This document shows positions 8,089 through 19,060 of a stretch of 64,000 nt of DNA, in pieces; positions within the stretch are counted from its first letter, which is position 1; every line of letters begins with the position of its first letter. The translations under genes were made by a program, and so were the position numbers. The DNA comes from Methylophilus sp. 42 (GTDB taxonomy: Bacteria; Pseudomonadota; Gammaproteobacteria; Burkholderiales; Methylophilaceae): contig NZ_KB913031.1 in the NCBI RefSeq assembly GCF_000384155.1, positions 62,001 to 126,000 of the forward strand. The letters run 5' to 3'. The notes beneath the pieces were generated by a model, which saw only the letters and a program-made list of their open reading frames with translations, was not told where the DNA came from and searched no databases.

Positions 8089-10779
8089 CTAGAAGTTCAA
8101 CAGCTTTTTCAAAGCCTTTTGTTTGAGCTGGTCGGCAGGCTTGGCAGGCTCCGTTGTCGTCCCGCTCTCGGATTTGGCTGCATCACCACCCGTGCTATCG
8201 CTGGATGACTTACCATTGAGCAATCCTTTTAAGGCATCGGCCTTCGTGCCGCCAAGTTTTTCGGTGAGCGCATCCAGTGCCACAGATTTCGCCAATGCTT
8301 GGCCCAGCGCGGCCATATCAATACCAAATTTAGGCGCGGCAAAAGTGCCCGTTATTTTAACCGGCACACCCACGCTACCAAGCTGTTCGGCATCTTTACC
8401 ACCCTGACCTTTGAGCGAATTGACCAGCGTTGGCTTGGCCAGATAGTTAATCTGTTCTTTGCCGATATCGATATCGCCCTTGCTTTCGCCCTTGGTCAAT
8501 CGAAAAACTGGCGCCTTCATGGCCAGGTCGTCATTGTGCGCAACACCGTTTTTGATATTAAACGTTGCCGTCAACTCACTAAAGTCTGTTTTTTTGCCTT
8601 TATCCGCAGCGGCATCCGACTGGCCTTTGAGCACATTCAGCTTGCCTTTGGCGTCCCGGATCGCGCCAGCCAGATCAAAGCCTTTCACGGCGCCTTCAGC
8701 CATACGCAAATCAACCGAGCCGCCCAGTGACTTTTTTAGCGCCGTCACCGTATTACCTTGCGCTGTCACATTTAAATTCAAGTTACCGTTGCCAGACAGC
8801 ATGTCATTATTAATAGTGTCGACCAGCAACGGGCCGACGGCGATATTTTGCAGGCTTTGCTGAATCGCCAGCGCAGGGGTCGCGCGCGCATCCAGCTTGA
8901 CTGCGCCGCGCACCGTGCCCTGATAGACATCCACATTCAGCGGATCCAGACTCGCCAGCCCATCTTGTGCTTTTAAACCAATATTGAGGTTTTTAGCTTC
9001 TGTTTTGCCATATTTCAACCAGCCCACACGGATACTGCCCTGCGCATTCAGTGCTTTCAAGGCAGACAAATCAATCGGTTGCTCAGTCTTATCGGCCGCT
9101 TTGTCAGCAGGTTTGCTTTCATTGGCGCTGGCCGTCGATTGCGGCAAGTAGCGATTCAAATCCAGCTTGTCTATATTGAGGTCAAACGTATATAAAGGCT
9201 TGCTGAACTGGCTAACCCCGACATTGCCTTGAATACGCGTGTCATCCAGTTTGACATCCAGGCCTTGCAAGGCGAGCTTTTGTCCATCGGCTTTGATGCC
9301 AACATTGAGGCCACTCAAGGTATAGGGACTGTATAAAATCTTGCCGATATTGATGCTGCCATCAAGGAACAAGGTTTTTAACGCGCTCAGGTCGGCAGGT
9401 TTATCTGCTTTGGTGCTGGCTTTAGCGCTGCTCGCTGCAACGTCTTTTTTACCACTTACATTGCCGAGCAGTGCGTTCAAGTTCAGAGTATCAGCATGCA
9501 GCTTGAAACCAATATGCGGCGTACTGAAACCGGCGACACTCACATCGCCATTCAGTTTGGTTTCCGCCAGCACCAAGTCAAACGTGGTTTTAACCTTCTC
9601 TTGCTTCACATTGGCATTGGCTGCCAGTTTGAACTGGCCCTGCATGGCACCATTGGGCAAAGCTGGGTCTTTAATATCAAATTTGCCGGCCAACGCAGGT
9701 ACTTCAAAAATCAGGTCGGTCAGATTAGCTTTCACCGGGGATGCGAAGTGACCTTCCACTTTGCGCGCACCCGCATTGACATTAATATCCGCTGTAATGC
9801 CTTTGCTTTCCACTGCCTGTTGATTACCCTTTAATTCAGCCAGTACTACGGCCAAGTCCACATCGCCATTGGCATCTTTCTGCTTGAGTGACAGCAATAC
9901 TTTGTCGCTACTGATGAGCGTTGGATTCACTTTCAAAGCAGGAGCCTGTACGCCGACATCGCGCTGAGCGCCTTTAAAGTTCCCTTGCATGGCCAGTTTC
10001 AGGCCAGATACATCCAATGCCGTTTTCGCCACATCAACATCAACTGAGCCTTGCGCAGTGACTGTGACGTCCTGCCCATCCAGCAGCGCACCCTTTAATT
10101 GTGCGTCTAAGCCTTTAACAACAAAATGCTTACCTTCCGGGTCAGCCATGATATTGACCTTGATCGCCGCTTTCGCATCGATGGCAGGCTGGTTAGCCGC
10201 CAGGTGAAAATCTGTCGCCACATCAAACGGCTTTTTCAACGCCACCTGACCGGTGGTCAGATTAAACTGGTCTACACTATATTTAGCCCCGGTGCCTTCA
10301 TTGCTAAAACTGGCCTGGGTGTTAGTGATTTTGATGCCTTGCACATCAAAATTAATCTGCTGTGACTCTTCCTCTTCCTTGCTCAGCAAATCATCAAAGT
10401 TGAAGCTGCCATCGGCATGCTGAATCACATTGACCTGCGCACCATCCAGGTAAACGGTATCCACCACGATTTCTTTTTTGAGCAGTGGCAATACCGCCAG
10501 CGCCACTTTGGCGCTTTTAATCGCAGCAAACTGTTTGTCAGATTGATGCTCGGACAAGGTAATCTCGCCCAGATCAGCACCGATTTTTGGCCAGAAACTG
10601 AGCTTGATGTCACCCTTGATATCCAGCGTGCGCTGTTTTTTGTCTTTTACCAACTGAATCACGGTTGGCTTGTAATCATTAGGATTAAAGGTCACCGCCA
10701 GGTAAACCACCACCAATAGCAGCACCGCCAGCAGCGCAACGATGCCTAACGCAATTTTTTTAAACAGTGCACGATTCAT
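8089..10779 (-). CDS. AsmA-family inner-membrane/periplasmic protein
   Basis: This 896-residue protein has one N-terminal transmembrane helix (about 9-30, IALGIVALLAVLLLVVVYLAV) followed directly by the AsmA signature FNPNDYKPTVIQLVKDKKQRTLDIKGDI. The rest is a long periplasmic beta-rich region with an AsmA_2-type end (about 640-820). Ala/Lys/Asp-rich linkers occur near 450 and 560. AsmA-like proteins are now grouped with bridge-like lipid-transfer proteins that move phospholipids towards the outer membrane; that role is family knowledge, not shown here. It is encoded between uppP and mutY on the same strand. Confidence 0.88.
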   Translation of the reverse strand: MNRALFKKIALGIVALLAVLLLVVVYLAVTFNPNDYKPTVIQLVKDKKQRTLDIKGDIKLSFWPKIGADLGEITLSEHQSDKQFAAIKSAKVALAVLPLLKKEIVVDTVYLDGAQVNVIQHADGSFNFDDLLSKEEEESQQINFDVQGIKITNTQASFSNEGTGAKYSVDQFNLTTGQVALKKPFDVATDFHLAANQPAIDAKAAIKVNIMADPEGKHFVVKGLDAQLKGALLDGQDVTVTAQGSVDVDVAKTALDVSGLKLAMQGNFKGAQRDVGVQAPALKVNPTLISSDKVLLSLKQKDANGDVDLAVVLAELKGNQQAVESKGITADINVNAGARKVEGHFASPVKANLTDLIFEVPALAGKFDIKDPALPNGAMQGQFKLAANANVKQEKVKTTFDLVLAETKLNGDVSVAGFSTPHIGFKLHADTLNLNALLGNVSGKKDVAASSAKASTKADKPADLSALKTLFLDGSINIGKILYSPYTLSGLNVGIKADGQKLALQGLDVKLDDTRIQGNVGVSQFSKPLYTFDLNIDKLDLNRYLPQSTASANESKPADKAADKTEQPIDLSALKALNAQGSIRVGWLKYGKTEAKNLNIGLKAQDGLASLDPLNVDVYQGTVRGAVKLDARATPALAIQQSLQNIAVGPLLVDTINNDMLSGNGNLNLNVTAQGNTVTALKKSLGGSVDLRMAEGAVKGFDLAGAIRDAKGKLNVLKGQSDAAADKGKKTDFSELTATFNIKNGVAHNDDLAMKAPVFRLTKGESKGDIDIGKEQINYLAKPTLVNSLKGQGGKDAEQLGSVGVPVKITGTFAAPKFGIDMAALGQALAKSVALDALTEKLGGTKADALKGLLNGKSSSDSTGGDAAKSESGTTTEPAKPADQLKQKALKKLLNF

Positions 10780-10798
10780 GACTCACACCTTAAACAGA

Positions 10799-11602
10799 TT
10801 AATGTGCAAAAAAGGCCAATATCAGAATACCAAATACGATGCGATACCAGGCAAACACCGCAAATGAATGCTGGGCCACGAAACGGATCAACGCACGAAT
10901 CACCACCAGCGCAGACAAAAATGAGACCACAAAGCCGATTAAAAAGATCAGCGCATCATCAGCAGACAACAAATCACGTGCCTGATACAAGTCCAACCCG
11001 GTCGCCGCAAACATAATCGGCAACGCCAGAAAGAATGAAAACTCGGTCGCGGTCTGACGACTCAGGCCAAAACACATGCCACCCAAGATGGTAGCCCCTG
11101 AACGTGACATGCCGGGGAACAAGGCCAGCGACTGGGCAAAGCCAATCTGCAAAGCCTGCTTGGCCGTGATCTGGTCAACATCGCTCGTTTTGCCTGCTGG
11201 CGCAAATTTTTCAATCAGTAAAATCAATACGCCACCAACGACCAGCGCAATACCCACCGTGAATGAGGAGAACAAATGTTCTTTAATTTGATGATGAAAC
11301 GCCAGGCCGATCAGCGCAGCTGGTAAAAAGGCAATAATCAGGTTACGTACAAAATGTTGAGCGTTGGTATCGGTTTGAATGCGCTGCACCGTATTCCAAA
11401 GGCGCTGGCGGTATTCCACACAGACCGCAAGGATCGCGCCCAGCTGGATAATGATTTCAAACACATCGCGTTTATCTTTAGAGAGAAAATCCAGCCACTC
11501 CCCGGTAATGATCAGATGTCCAGTACTACTGACAGGAATAAACTCGGTCGCGCCTTCGACCAGGCCCATGATCACGGCCTTCAGCATCAAATAAATATCC
11601 AT
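10799..11602 (-). CDS. uppP: Undecaprenyl-diphosphatase UppP (BacA)
   Basis: This 267-residue polytopic membrane enzyme recycles undecaprenyl diphosphate to the monophosphate carrier for peptidoglycan and other envelope polymers. Both active-site motifs are present: LVEGATEFIPVSSTGHL near residue 20 and LFPGMSRSGATI near residue 165. About eight hydrophobic helices are visible. Length matches the family. It is followed 19 bases later by the AsmA-family gene, so the minus-strand unit uppP-asmA-mutY is a plausible envelope/repair operon. Confidence 0.96.
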   Translation of the reverse strand: MDIYLMLKAVIMGLVEGATEFIPVSSTGHLIITGEWLDFLSKDKRDVFEIIIQLGAILAVCVEYRQRLWNTVQRIQTDTNAQHFVRNLIIAFLPAALIGLAFHHQIKEHLFSSFTVGIALVVGGVLILLIEKFAPAGKTSDVDQITAKQALQIGFAQSLALFPGMSRSGATILGGMCFGLSRQTATEFSFFLALPIMFAATGLDLYQARDLLSADDALIFLIGFVVSFLSALVVIRALIRFVAQHSFAVFAWYRIVFGILILAFFAH

Positions 11603-11775
11603 GGCTGTATTCTAGCAGACACTGCAAAGGACTTGCGGGGTGTTGGGAAAATTAGCAGGATCAGTCATACCGTGAAATATTTAGTCATAAATGTAGCGTT
11701 TTGCGTTATTGCGGTATGGCTGGAGTCCAAACGAAGTGAGGTGGGAATAAAAGGTTGCTCGTTTTCTGGAGGGTT
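11603..11775. promoter_or_regulatory. uppP upstream region
   Basis: There is no gene here. A 7-bp inverted repeat CATACCG/CGGTATG (11668-11674 and 11712-11718) flanks about 37 bases and may mark the edge of an insertion or an operator. The first copy of the mosaic repeat begins immediately to the right. Confidence 0.3.
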
Positions 11776-12262
11776 CCTTTTCGCCTGTAGGCGAGTCACT
11801 TTCTGATGCTTGCCCCTCAGAAAGTAACCAAAGAGGAGGGCACCCAGCCATCACGGCCTTGCGGCTCCCTTGCGTTGCTCAACAAAGTGGGCGTCCATCG
11901 AAACTCGCCCTAGCGGCTTGCACAACCCGCAAGCCCCCACTTAGTCTCCGCTACTCAGCGTGATGGAATGGGATTCATCTCGCCAAACACACATTGTAGA
12001 AATGTGGATAGTTCAAAAACCAGATTCTTTTATTAAAATGGCGCTCTCTTGGTGTTCGGGGTCCCCATCTGCCGCGCCGAGCAACGCAGGGTTGGCGGGG
12101 GTCTTCGGCAAGCAACTGTTTGAGCTCCGTAGGAGCGAGTTTTTGATTGCCGCCCGACAAGCCGAGTAGCACAGGAAACAAGCGGAAGTTGGGGTGCACT
12201 TTCTTTTGGTTACTTGTTCTTTGGGCAAGCAAAGAAAAGTAACTCGCCAAAAAGGCGAAAAG
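11776..12262 (+). repeat. Mosaic hairpin repeat, copy 1
   Basis: First of three dispersed copies. Left end: small hairpin TCGCC-TGTA-GGCGA (11781-11794), then ACTTTCTGA/TCAGAAAGT (11798-11825) around loop TGCTTGCCCC. Right end, inverted relative to the left: GTTACTT/AAGTAAC with inner TTCTTT/AAAGAA (12209-12243) and TCGCC/GGCGA (12244-12258). Inside, GGCTTGC-ACAACCC-GCAAGCC (11915-11935) is bracketed by ACAAAGTGGG/CCCACTTAGT, and GCTCC-GTA-GGAGC lies at 12124-12136. Shared internal boxes include GGTTCAAAAACCAGATTC, CCCATCTGCCGCGCCGAG and AAGCGGAAGTTGGGG. Short open frames inside are not conserved between copies. Confidence 0.85.
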
Positions 12263-12321
12263 CAACACCACATAAATACACAAACCTAAGAATTACCTTC
12301 TCTACGAGATCCAATCCACAA

Positions 12322-12353
12322 ATAAAAAAGCGCCTAGATTTCTCAAGGCGCTT
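12322..12353 (-). terminator. Rho-independent terminator of katG
   Basis: Perfect 8-bp stem AAGCGCCT/AGGCGCTT with a 10-base loop. Read on the minus strand it is followed by TTTTTATTTG. It begins about 20 bases after the katG stop. Confidence 0.88.
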
Positions 12354-12372
12354 TCGCTTTTATAAACTGCGA

Positions 12373-14610
<2,238 letters not shown>

Positions 14611-14681
14611 TCAATATACTACTTCTTCATTATTGCGATAATAGTTCATCGTCCAATTGATCAAAGCAATCTTGTTGCTGA

Positions 14682-14753
14682 TTAAAAGCAGGCAGCGTAA
14701 GCCGCCAATGTTTCCTGCAAATCAGGGGGTTCGGTATACAGCCAGGCCAACAT
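14682..14753 (-). CDS. Possible 23-residue small protein or leader peptide upstream of katG
   Basis: ATG with an AAGGAG box five bases before it opens a 24-codon frame (MLAWLYTEPPDLQETLAAYA then ACF, stop). It is on the katG strand and ends 125 bases before the katG start. The ribosome site is as good as that of katG. No homologue is recognised. It could be a translated leader, an independent small stress protein, or the remnant of a lost gene. Evidence is limited to the ribosome site, frame and location. Confidence 0.4.
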   Translation of the reverse strand: MLAWLYTEPPDLQETLAAYAACF

Positions 14754-14838
14754 GTTTTCTCCTTATGAATGAAGTACGAGTGAGTACATGACTTGCATTC
14801 TAGGCAAGCGATATTAATTTGTATAATTGTATGTTTTG

Positions 14839-14875
14839 ATATTATTGATTAATAAAATTAATAGAATTACACTAT
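14839..14875 (+). promoter_or_regulatory. Candidate OxyR binding site
   Basis: The tetrad ATAT-N7-TAAT-N7-ATAG-N7-CTAT matches the OxyR consensus ATAG-N7-CTAT-N7-ATAG-N7-CTAT. The right half is perfect (14861-14875) and the left half partial. It ends 27 bases before the oxyR ATG, in the divergent region serving oxyR and the katG side, where autoregulation would be expected. Confidence 0.6.
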
Positions 14876-14902
14876 CAGCCATCACCTGATAAGAGCACCG
14901 CC

Positions 14903-15808
14903 ATGACCCTGATTGAATTGAAGTTTGTGTTAGCCGTGGCACAAGAGCGTAATTTTCGCCGCGCAGCCGAAAAATGCTTTGTCACCCAGCCCGCGCTGAG
15001 CCTGGGTATTAAAAAGCTGGAAGAAGAACTAGGCGTGTCATTGTTTGAACGCAACCGCAATGAGGTCACGCCCACCGAGATCGGCGAGCAGATTATTGCG
15101 CAGGCGAATATCGTGCTGGAGCAGGCGGCCAAAATTAAAGACATGGCCAAACATGGCAATGACCCGCTCAACGGCCTGTTTAAACTGGGCATGATTCACT
15201 CGGTAGGGCCTTACTTGCTGCCGGAAATCATTCCACCATTGATAAAAACGGCACCGCATATGCCGCTGGAGGTCGAAGAGAACATCACTGCGACCCTGGA
15301 GCAGCAACTCAAAAATGGTGTCATTGATGCCGCCGTGATTGCTTTGCCATTTGATGTGCCTGGCATTGAAACCATCCCGCTTTACGATGAAGACTTTAAT
15401 GTCGTTGTGCCGGTGAGCCATCCATGGGCAGCGCGAAAAACCATTCATGCCGATGAGTTAAGTAACGAGAAAGTGTTGTTGTTGAATACCGGTCATTGTT
15501 TTAGTAACCAGGTGACGCAGGCCTGCCCGGAGTTGAGCCGCAAAGGGGAGGTATTACAGGGAAATTCACTGGAGACCATACGTAATATGGTGGCTTCCAA
15601 CCTGGGCATCACGGTATTACCGGCCATGGCAACCGTATCACGCTATCAAAATCCGCTGATTCGAGTCATCCCGTTTAGCAAACCGGCGCCTAGCCGACGC
15701 ATTGCCTTGGCCTGGCGTAAAAGCTTTGTACGCACCGCTGCTATTGAGGTGCTGGGAAAAGTAATGATGGAAGTGGGTGCAACGCAGGCGCAACTTGCTC
15801 GCCGCTAA
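14903..15808 (+). CDS. oxyR: Hydrogen-peroxide-sensing LysR-type regulator OxyR
   Basis: This 301-residue regulator has an N-terminal winged helix-turn-helix (FRRAAEKCFVTQPALSLGIKKLEEELG). Its C-terminal sensor has Cys199 and Cys208 in GHCFSNQVTQAC, at exactly the E. coli positions and spacing of the redox disulphide. Oxidation would switch it to activate katG and related genes. Divergent katG and the ATAG-N7-CTAT motif upstream support the assignment. Confidence 0.95.
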   Translation: MTLIELKFVLAVAQERNFRRAAEKCFVTQPALSLGIKKLEEELGVSLFERNRNEVTPTEIGEQIIAQANIVLEQAAKIKDMAKHGNDPLNGLFKLGMIHSVGPYLLPEIIPPLIKTAPHMPLEVEENITATLEQQLKNGVIDAAVIALPFDVPGIETIPLYDEDFNVVVPVSHPWAARKTIHADELSNEKVLLLNTGHCFSNQVTQACPELSRKGEVLQGNSLETIRNMVASNLGITVLPAMATVSRYQNPLIRVIPFSKPAPSRRIALAWRKSFVRTAAIEVLGKVMMEVGATQAQLARR

Positions 15809-15820
15809 ATACGGAGGTAC

Positions 15821-16690
15821 TTAGTAGGCGATGGCGACGCGGAAACCGGTGACCAGTTTTTCATCGACGCCGAGCAAGGTTTTCACTGCTTGCTCTTGCT
15901 GCGGGGCCAGTCCATCGGCAACCTTGACCGCGGCAGGCAAATACTCCGATGGTGCGAGCGTTTTACGCAGCACCGGCTCATCAGCGGTATTGGTCAGGGT
16001 CAGTTCTACTGTAGGGTAAGCCTGCGCAACGCTGCCATGATTCATCAGCACACTGGAAAAAATGAGCACGCCCTGACGCTCTTTATGCTCCTGAATATCA
16101 GCGTCATCAATGGTCAACTGGGCAATCTCGCGCGGCACACTGATGTCACAATGCAGCGGCTTGCACAATGCCAGCAATAGCGGTTTGGTTTGTGGGTAAG
16201 TGGCTGCCAGGCTGGTGCGGGAAAAATAAGTTATTTGCAAGCCAAGCAGTAACAGCAGGGCGCCTGCTAGCACGATAAACACACGTTGACTGGCAGCGCT
16301 TTCCACGGGCACTGGCCGCTCATCCGCAAGGGAGATATCACGTAAAAATGCTGGGATAACAGGTTCTGAATCCGCGCCTTCTGCATGCAATGGCGTGGAA
16401 AAAACATCGTCTAATGGCAGGTCTGGTCGCAGCGAAAAATCTGGCACTGCGGCAGTAGTGTCGCTCTGTGCCGCTTCGGCACTCACTTTAAAATACACGG
16501 CGGCATCGCTGGCCACTTCAGTCGTATCGGCGGCCGGTAAGGGTGGCGTAATTGACGATAGCAAATGTGAGCCAGCATCAAACACATGGTCGCATTCGCC
16601 ACAGCGCACCTTGCCTGCATAGGCTTGCAATTGTTCGTCAGTGACTTCGAATTGTGTTTGGCAGGCCGGGCAGGCCGTAATCAAGGACAT
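15821..16690 (-). CDS. Zinc-ribbon and DUF3426 membrane protein
   Basis: This 289-residue protein opens with an MJ0042-type zinc ribbon (CPACQTQF then CGECDHVF, four cysteines). An acidic low-complexity linker follows, then one transmembrane helix (VFIVLAGALLLLLGLQITYF, about 145-165) and a periplasmic DUF3426 domain (about 175-289). I chose the ATG at 16690 because the zinc ribbon begins there; the longer frame would add nine unlikely residues. The gene overlaps the end of prmA by 10 bases, which implies translational coupling. The prmA-DUF3426 pairing is common in betaproteobacteria; its role is unknown. Confidence 0.88.
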   Translation of the reverse strand: MSLITACPACQTQFEVTDEQLQAYAGKVRCGECDHVFDAGSHLLSSITPPLPAADTTEVASDAAVYFKVSAEAAQSDTTAAVPDFSLRPDLPLDDVFSTPLHAEGADSEPVIPAFLRDISLADERPVPVESAASQRVFIVLAGALLLLLGLQITYFSRTSLAATYPQTKPLLLALCKPLHCDISVPREIAQLTIDDADIQEHKERQGVLIFSSVLMNHGSVAQAYPTVELTLTNTADEPVLRKTLAPSEYLPAAVKVADGLAPQQEQAVKTLLGVDEKLVTGFRVAIAY

Positions 16691-17586
16691 TTTCTGCTTC
16701 CCGTCAGCAAGACCCATCCATCTTGCTGGACGGGGGCATCCATTTCAAACCACTCTGAGTAACGTGCCAGCAAGATGTCTTGCTGGCTATCCAATATGCC
16801 GGATAATGCAACTTTGCCGCCACTTTTGCAAGATTTGGCAATCACTGGCGCCAATACCATCAGCGCACTGGAGAGAATATTGGCCACCACAATATCAAAT
16901 GGCTCATGCAGGTAGTCTGCAGAATCATAAAATACGGCATCGACCTGATTATTAGCCGCATTATCGCGGCTGGCAATCACGGCTTGCCCGTCAATATCAA
17001 CACCGATGGCACTCTGCGCGCCTAACTTTTTAGCTGCAATGGCCAAAATCCCTGAGCCACAGCCGTAATCCAGCACATTTGCCTTGGCCAATAAGGGCTT
17101 GGGCAATTGCGCCAGCCAGCTCAGGCATAAATGCGTGGTTGGATGACTACCGGTACCAAAAGCCAGGCCTGGATCCAGCACAATATTGATGGCATCGGCA
17201 TTCGGCGCCTGATGCCATGAAGGCACAATCCACAACTGATCGGTCACGCGGATCGGGTCAAACTGGGCTTGTGTCGCCCGCACCCAGTCCTGCTCTTCAA
17301 TCTGTTCCACCTGGTACTTCAAGCCATCCAGTTGCAAGTCAGACTGCACATTCGCCAGTAGCGCCTGCACATCTGCCTCGGCATCCAGCATGGCAGTGAC
17401 GATATTCTGTTCCCAGATACCGGGCGGCGGATCGCCAGGTTCGCCGAAAATGGCCTGCTCGGCCATCGTGTCGGCGTGCGCATCTTCTATGCTGACAGAC
17501 AATGCACCATGCTCCATGAGCACCTCACTGAGCGACTCGGCCTGCGGCTCGGTCGATTGAATTTTAAGTAACAGCCAATGCAACAT
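16681..17586 (-). CDS. prmA: Ribosomal protein L11 methyltransferase
   Basis: This 301-residue SAM-dependent enzyme trimethylates ribosomal protein L11. The N-terminal substrate-recognition part carries LEVLMEHGALSVSIEDA-like sequence, and the Rossmann domain has VLDYGCGSGILAIAAKKLGA (motif I) and DIVVANILSSAL (motif IV region, NxL). The start overlaps the last base of accC, so the two are translationally coupled. Confidence 0.96.
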   Translation of the reverse strand: MLHWLLLKIQSTEPQAESLSEVLMEHGALSVSIEDAHADTMAEQAIFGEPGDPPPGIWEQNIVTAMLDAEADVQALLANVQSDLQLDGLKYQVEQIEEQDWVRATQAQFDPIRVTDQLWIVPSWHQAPNADAINIVLDPGLAFGTGSHPTTHLCLSWLAQLPKPLLAKANVLDYGCGSGILAIAAKKLGAQSAIGVDIDGQAVIASRDNAANNQVDAVFYDSADYLHEPFDIVVANILSSALMVLAPVIAKSCKSGGKVALSGILDSQQDILLARYSEWFEMDAPVQQDGWVLLTGSRKCP

Positions 17587-18935
17587 TATTTCGAGCTGAT
17601 ACCCAGCTTCTGCTCCAGATAGTGAATGCTGGTACCGCCTTGCTGGAAGGCCAAATCGGCCATCAGGTCAGAATGCAGCGCAGTATTGGTTTTGATGCCT
17701 TCAACATACATCTCAGACAAAGCCACGCGCATTCTGGCAATCGCCTGTTCACGGGTCGCACCATGCGTGATCAGCTTGCCGATCATGGAGTCATAATGTG
17801 GTGGCACGGTATAACCGCCATAGACATGGGTATCCATGCGTACGCCAGGGCCGCCAGGCATATGGAAGCGGTTGATAAAGCCTGGGGAAGGCACGAAAGT
17901 GTAAGGGTCTTCAGCGTTAATGCGGCACTCAATGGCGTGACCATTCAAGACAATATCGCGCTGACGGAACGGTAATTTTTCGCCCGCAGCAATAAAGATC
18001 TGTTGTTGCACCAGGTCGATACCGGTGATCATTTCGGTCACGGTATGCTCCACCTGCAAACGTGTGTTCATTTCAATGAAATAGAACTCACCATTTTCGT
18101 ACAAAAACTCAAAAGTACCGGCGCCACGGTATTTAATCTTGCGGCACGCCTCTGCACAACGCTCACCAATCTTGTCACGGATTCTTTCCGTTAACAGTGG
18201 CGAAGGCGCTTCTTCTATGATTTTTTGATGACGGCGCTGCATGGAGCAGTCACGGTCACCCAGGTAAACCGCGTTACCATGCTGGTCAGCCAGGATCTGG
18301 ATTTCAATATGGCGCGGATTTTCAAGAAATTTTTCCATGTAAACCATGGGGTTACCAAAAGCCGTTTGCGCTTCGGCTTTAGTCATATTCACCGCATTCA
18401 GCAATGCCGCTTCGGTATGCACCACACGCATGCCACGACCGCCACCGCCACCAGCGGCTTTAATAATGACAGGATAGCCAATGCGTTTGGCCGTTTTCAT
18501 GATTTCGGCCGGATCGTCGTTCAAGGCGCCATCAGAACCTGGCACACAAGGCACGCCCGCTTTTTTCATGGCATCTTTAGCGGAAACCTTGTCCCCCATC
18601 AAACGGATGGTTTCGGCACGCGGGCCGATAAACACAAAACCACTTTGTTCAACACGCTCGGCAAAGTCTGCGTTTTCAGACAGGAAGCCATAACCAGGGT
18701 GAATCGCTTGCGCATCAGTCACTTCTGCAGCACTGATCACCGCAGGGATATTCAGGTAACTTTTAGCTGACGGCGCAGGGCCAATACACACAGACTCATC
18801 GGCCAATTTGACATATTTAGCATCACGGTCGGCCTCGGAGTGCACCGCCACCGTTTTAATCCCCAACTCACGACAGGCGCGCTGCACGCGCAAGGCAATT
18901 TCGCCGCGGTTGGCAATCAGTATCTTCTCAAACAT
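17586..18935 (-). CDS. accC: Biotin carboxylase subunit of acetyl-CoA carboxylase
   Basis: This 449-residue ATP-grasp enzyme carboxylates biotin on AccB in the first step of fatty-acid synthesis. Landmarks are [17 protein letters not shown] at the start, the Gly-rich ATP loop [14 protein letters not shown] (about 159-172), [14 protein letters not shown], and the catalytic [19 protein letters not shown] box precedes the ATG. It is co-directional with accB upstream, but an unusual 125-base gap containing a duplicated copy of its own start separates them. Confidence 0.97.
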   Translation of the reverse strand: MFEKILIANRGEIALRVQRACRELGIKTVAVHSEADRDAKYVKLADESVCIGPAPSAKSYLNIPAVISAAEVTDAQAIHPGYGFLSENADFAERVEQSGFVFIGPRAETIRLMGDKVSAKDAMKKAGVPCVPGSDGALNDDPAEIMKTAKRIGYPVIIKAAGGGGGRGMRVVHTEAALLNAVNMTKAEAQTAFGNPMVYMEKFLENPRHIEIQILADQHGNAVYLGDRDCSMQRRHQKIIEEAPSPLLTERIRDKIGERCAEACRKIKYRGAGTFEFLYENGEFYFIEMNTRLQVEHTVTEMITGIDLVQQQIFIAAGEKLPFRQRDIVLNGHAIECRINAEDPYTFVPSPGFINRFHMPGGPGVRMDTHVYGGYTVPPHYDSMIGKLITHGATREQAIARMRVALSEMYVEGIKTNTALHSDLMADLAFQQGGTSIHYLEQKLGISSK

Positions 18936-18937
18936 TA

Positions 18938-19054
18938 TTAACTCCGCGTCTCAATAGCCGCGTGGCTTGCAGCCACGACGCAATTTAACTTCGTTGCTGT
19001 GCTGCCTGCAGGCAGCTGGTCGCCGCGATTGGCAATCAGATTTTTTTCAAACAT
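18938..19054 (-). pseudogene. Duplicated accC 5' end with hairpins (38-codon remnant ORF)
   Basis: The ATG at 19054 opens MFEKNLIANRGD, a near-copy of the first 11 residues of accC ([12 protein letters not shown]), then diverges and stops just before the true accC ATG. At DNA level about 38 bases are repeated. The remaining sequence contains two hairpins: CGTGGCT-TGC-AGCCACG (about 18960-18976) and the perfect palindrome GCTGCCTGCAGGCAGC (about 19000-19015). No good ribosome site precedes this copy, so it is probably not a working gene. It looks like a small insertion that duplicated or copied the target. Confidence 0.7.
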
Positions 19055-19060
19055 AGCGGA

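Noticed and set aside
8299-10719. Several long plus-strand open frames across the AsmA-family gene
   Set aside because: They are antisense shadows: low-complexity or unrecognisable translations without ribosome sites, while the minus-strand frame is a single coherent 896-residue protein.
11776-12262. Treating the mosaic repeats as CRISPR arrays
   Set aside because: There are no regularly spaced identical short repeats with unique spacers. The structure is terminal inverted hairpins with internal modules.
11776-12262. Treating the mosaic repeats as insertion sequences
   Set aside because: No transposase frame is present in any copy and no target-site duplication could be seen at the borders.
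11960-12283. Small ORFs of 69-122 codons inside the mosaic repeats (also 47888-48256)
   Set aside because: The frames do not hold between the three copies because of length differences and different module insertions, and the sequence is better explained by DNA/RNA structure.
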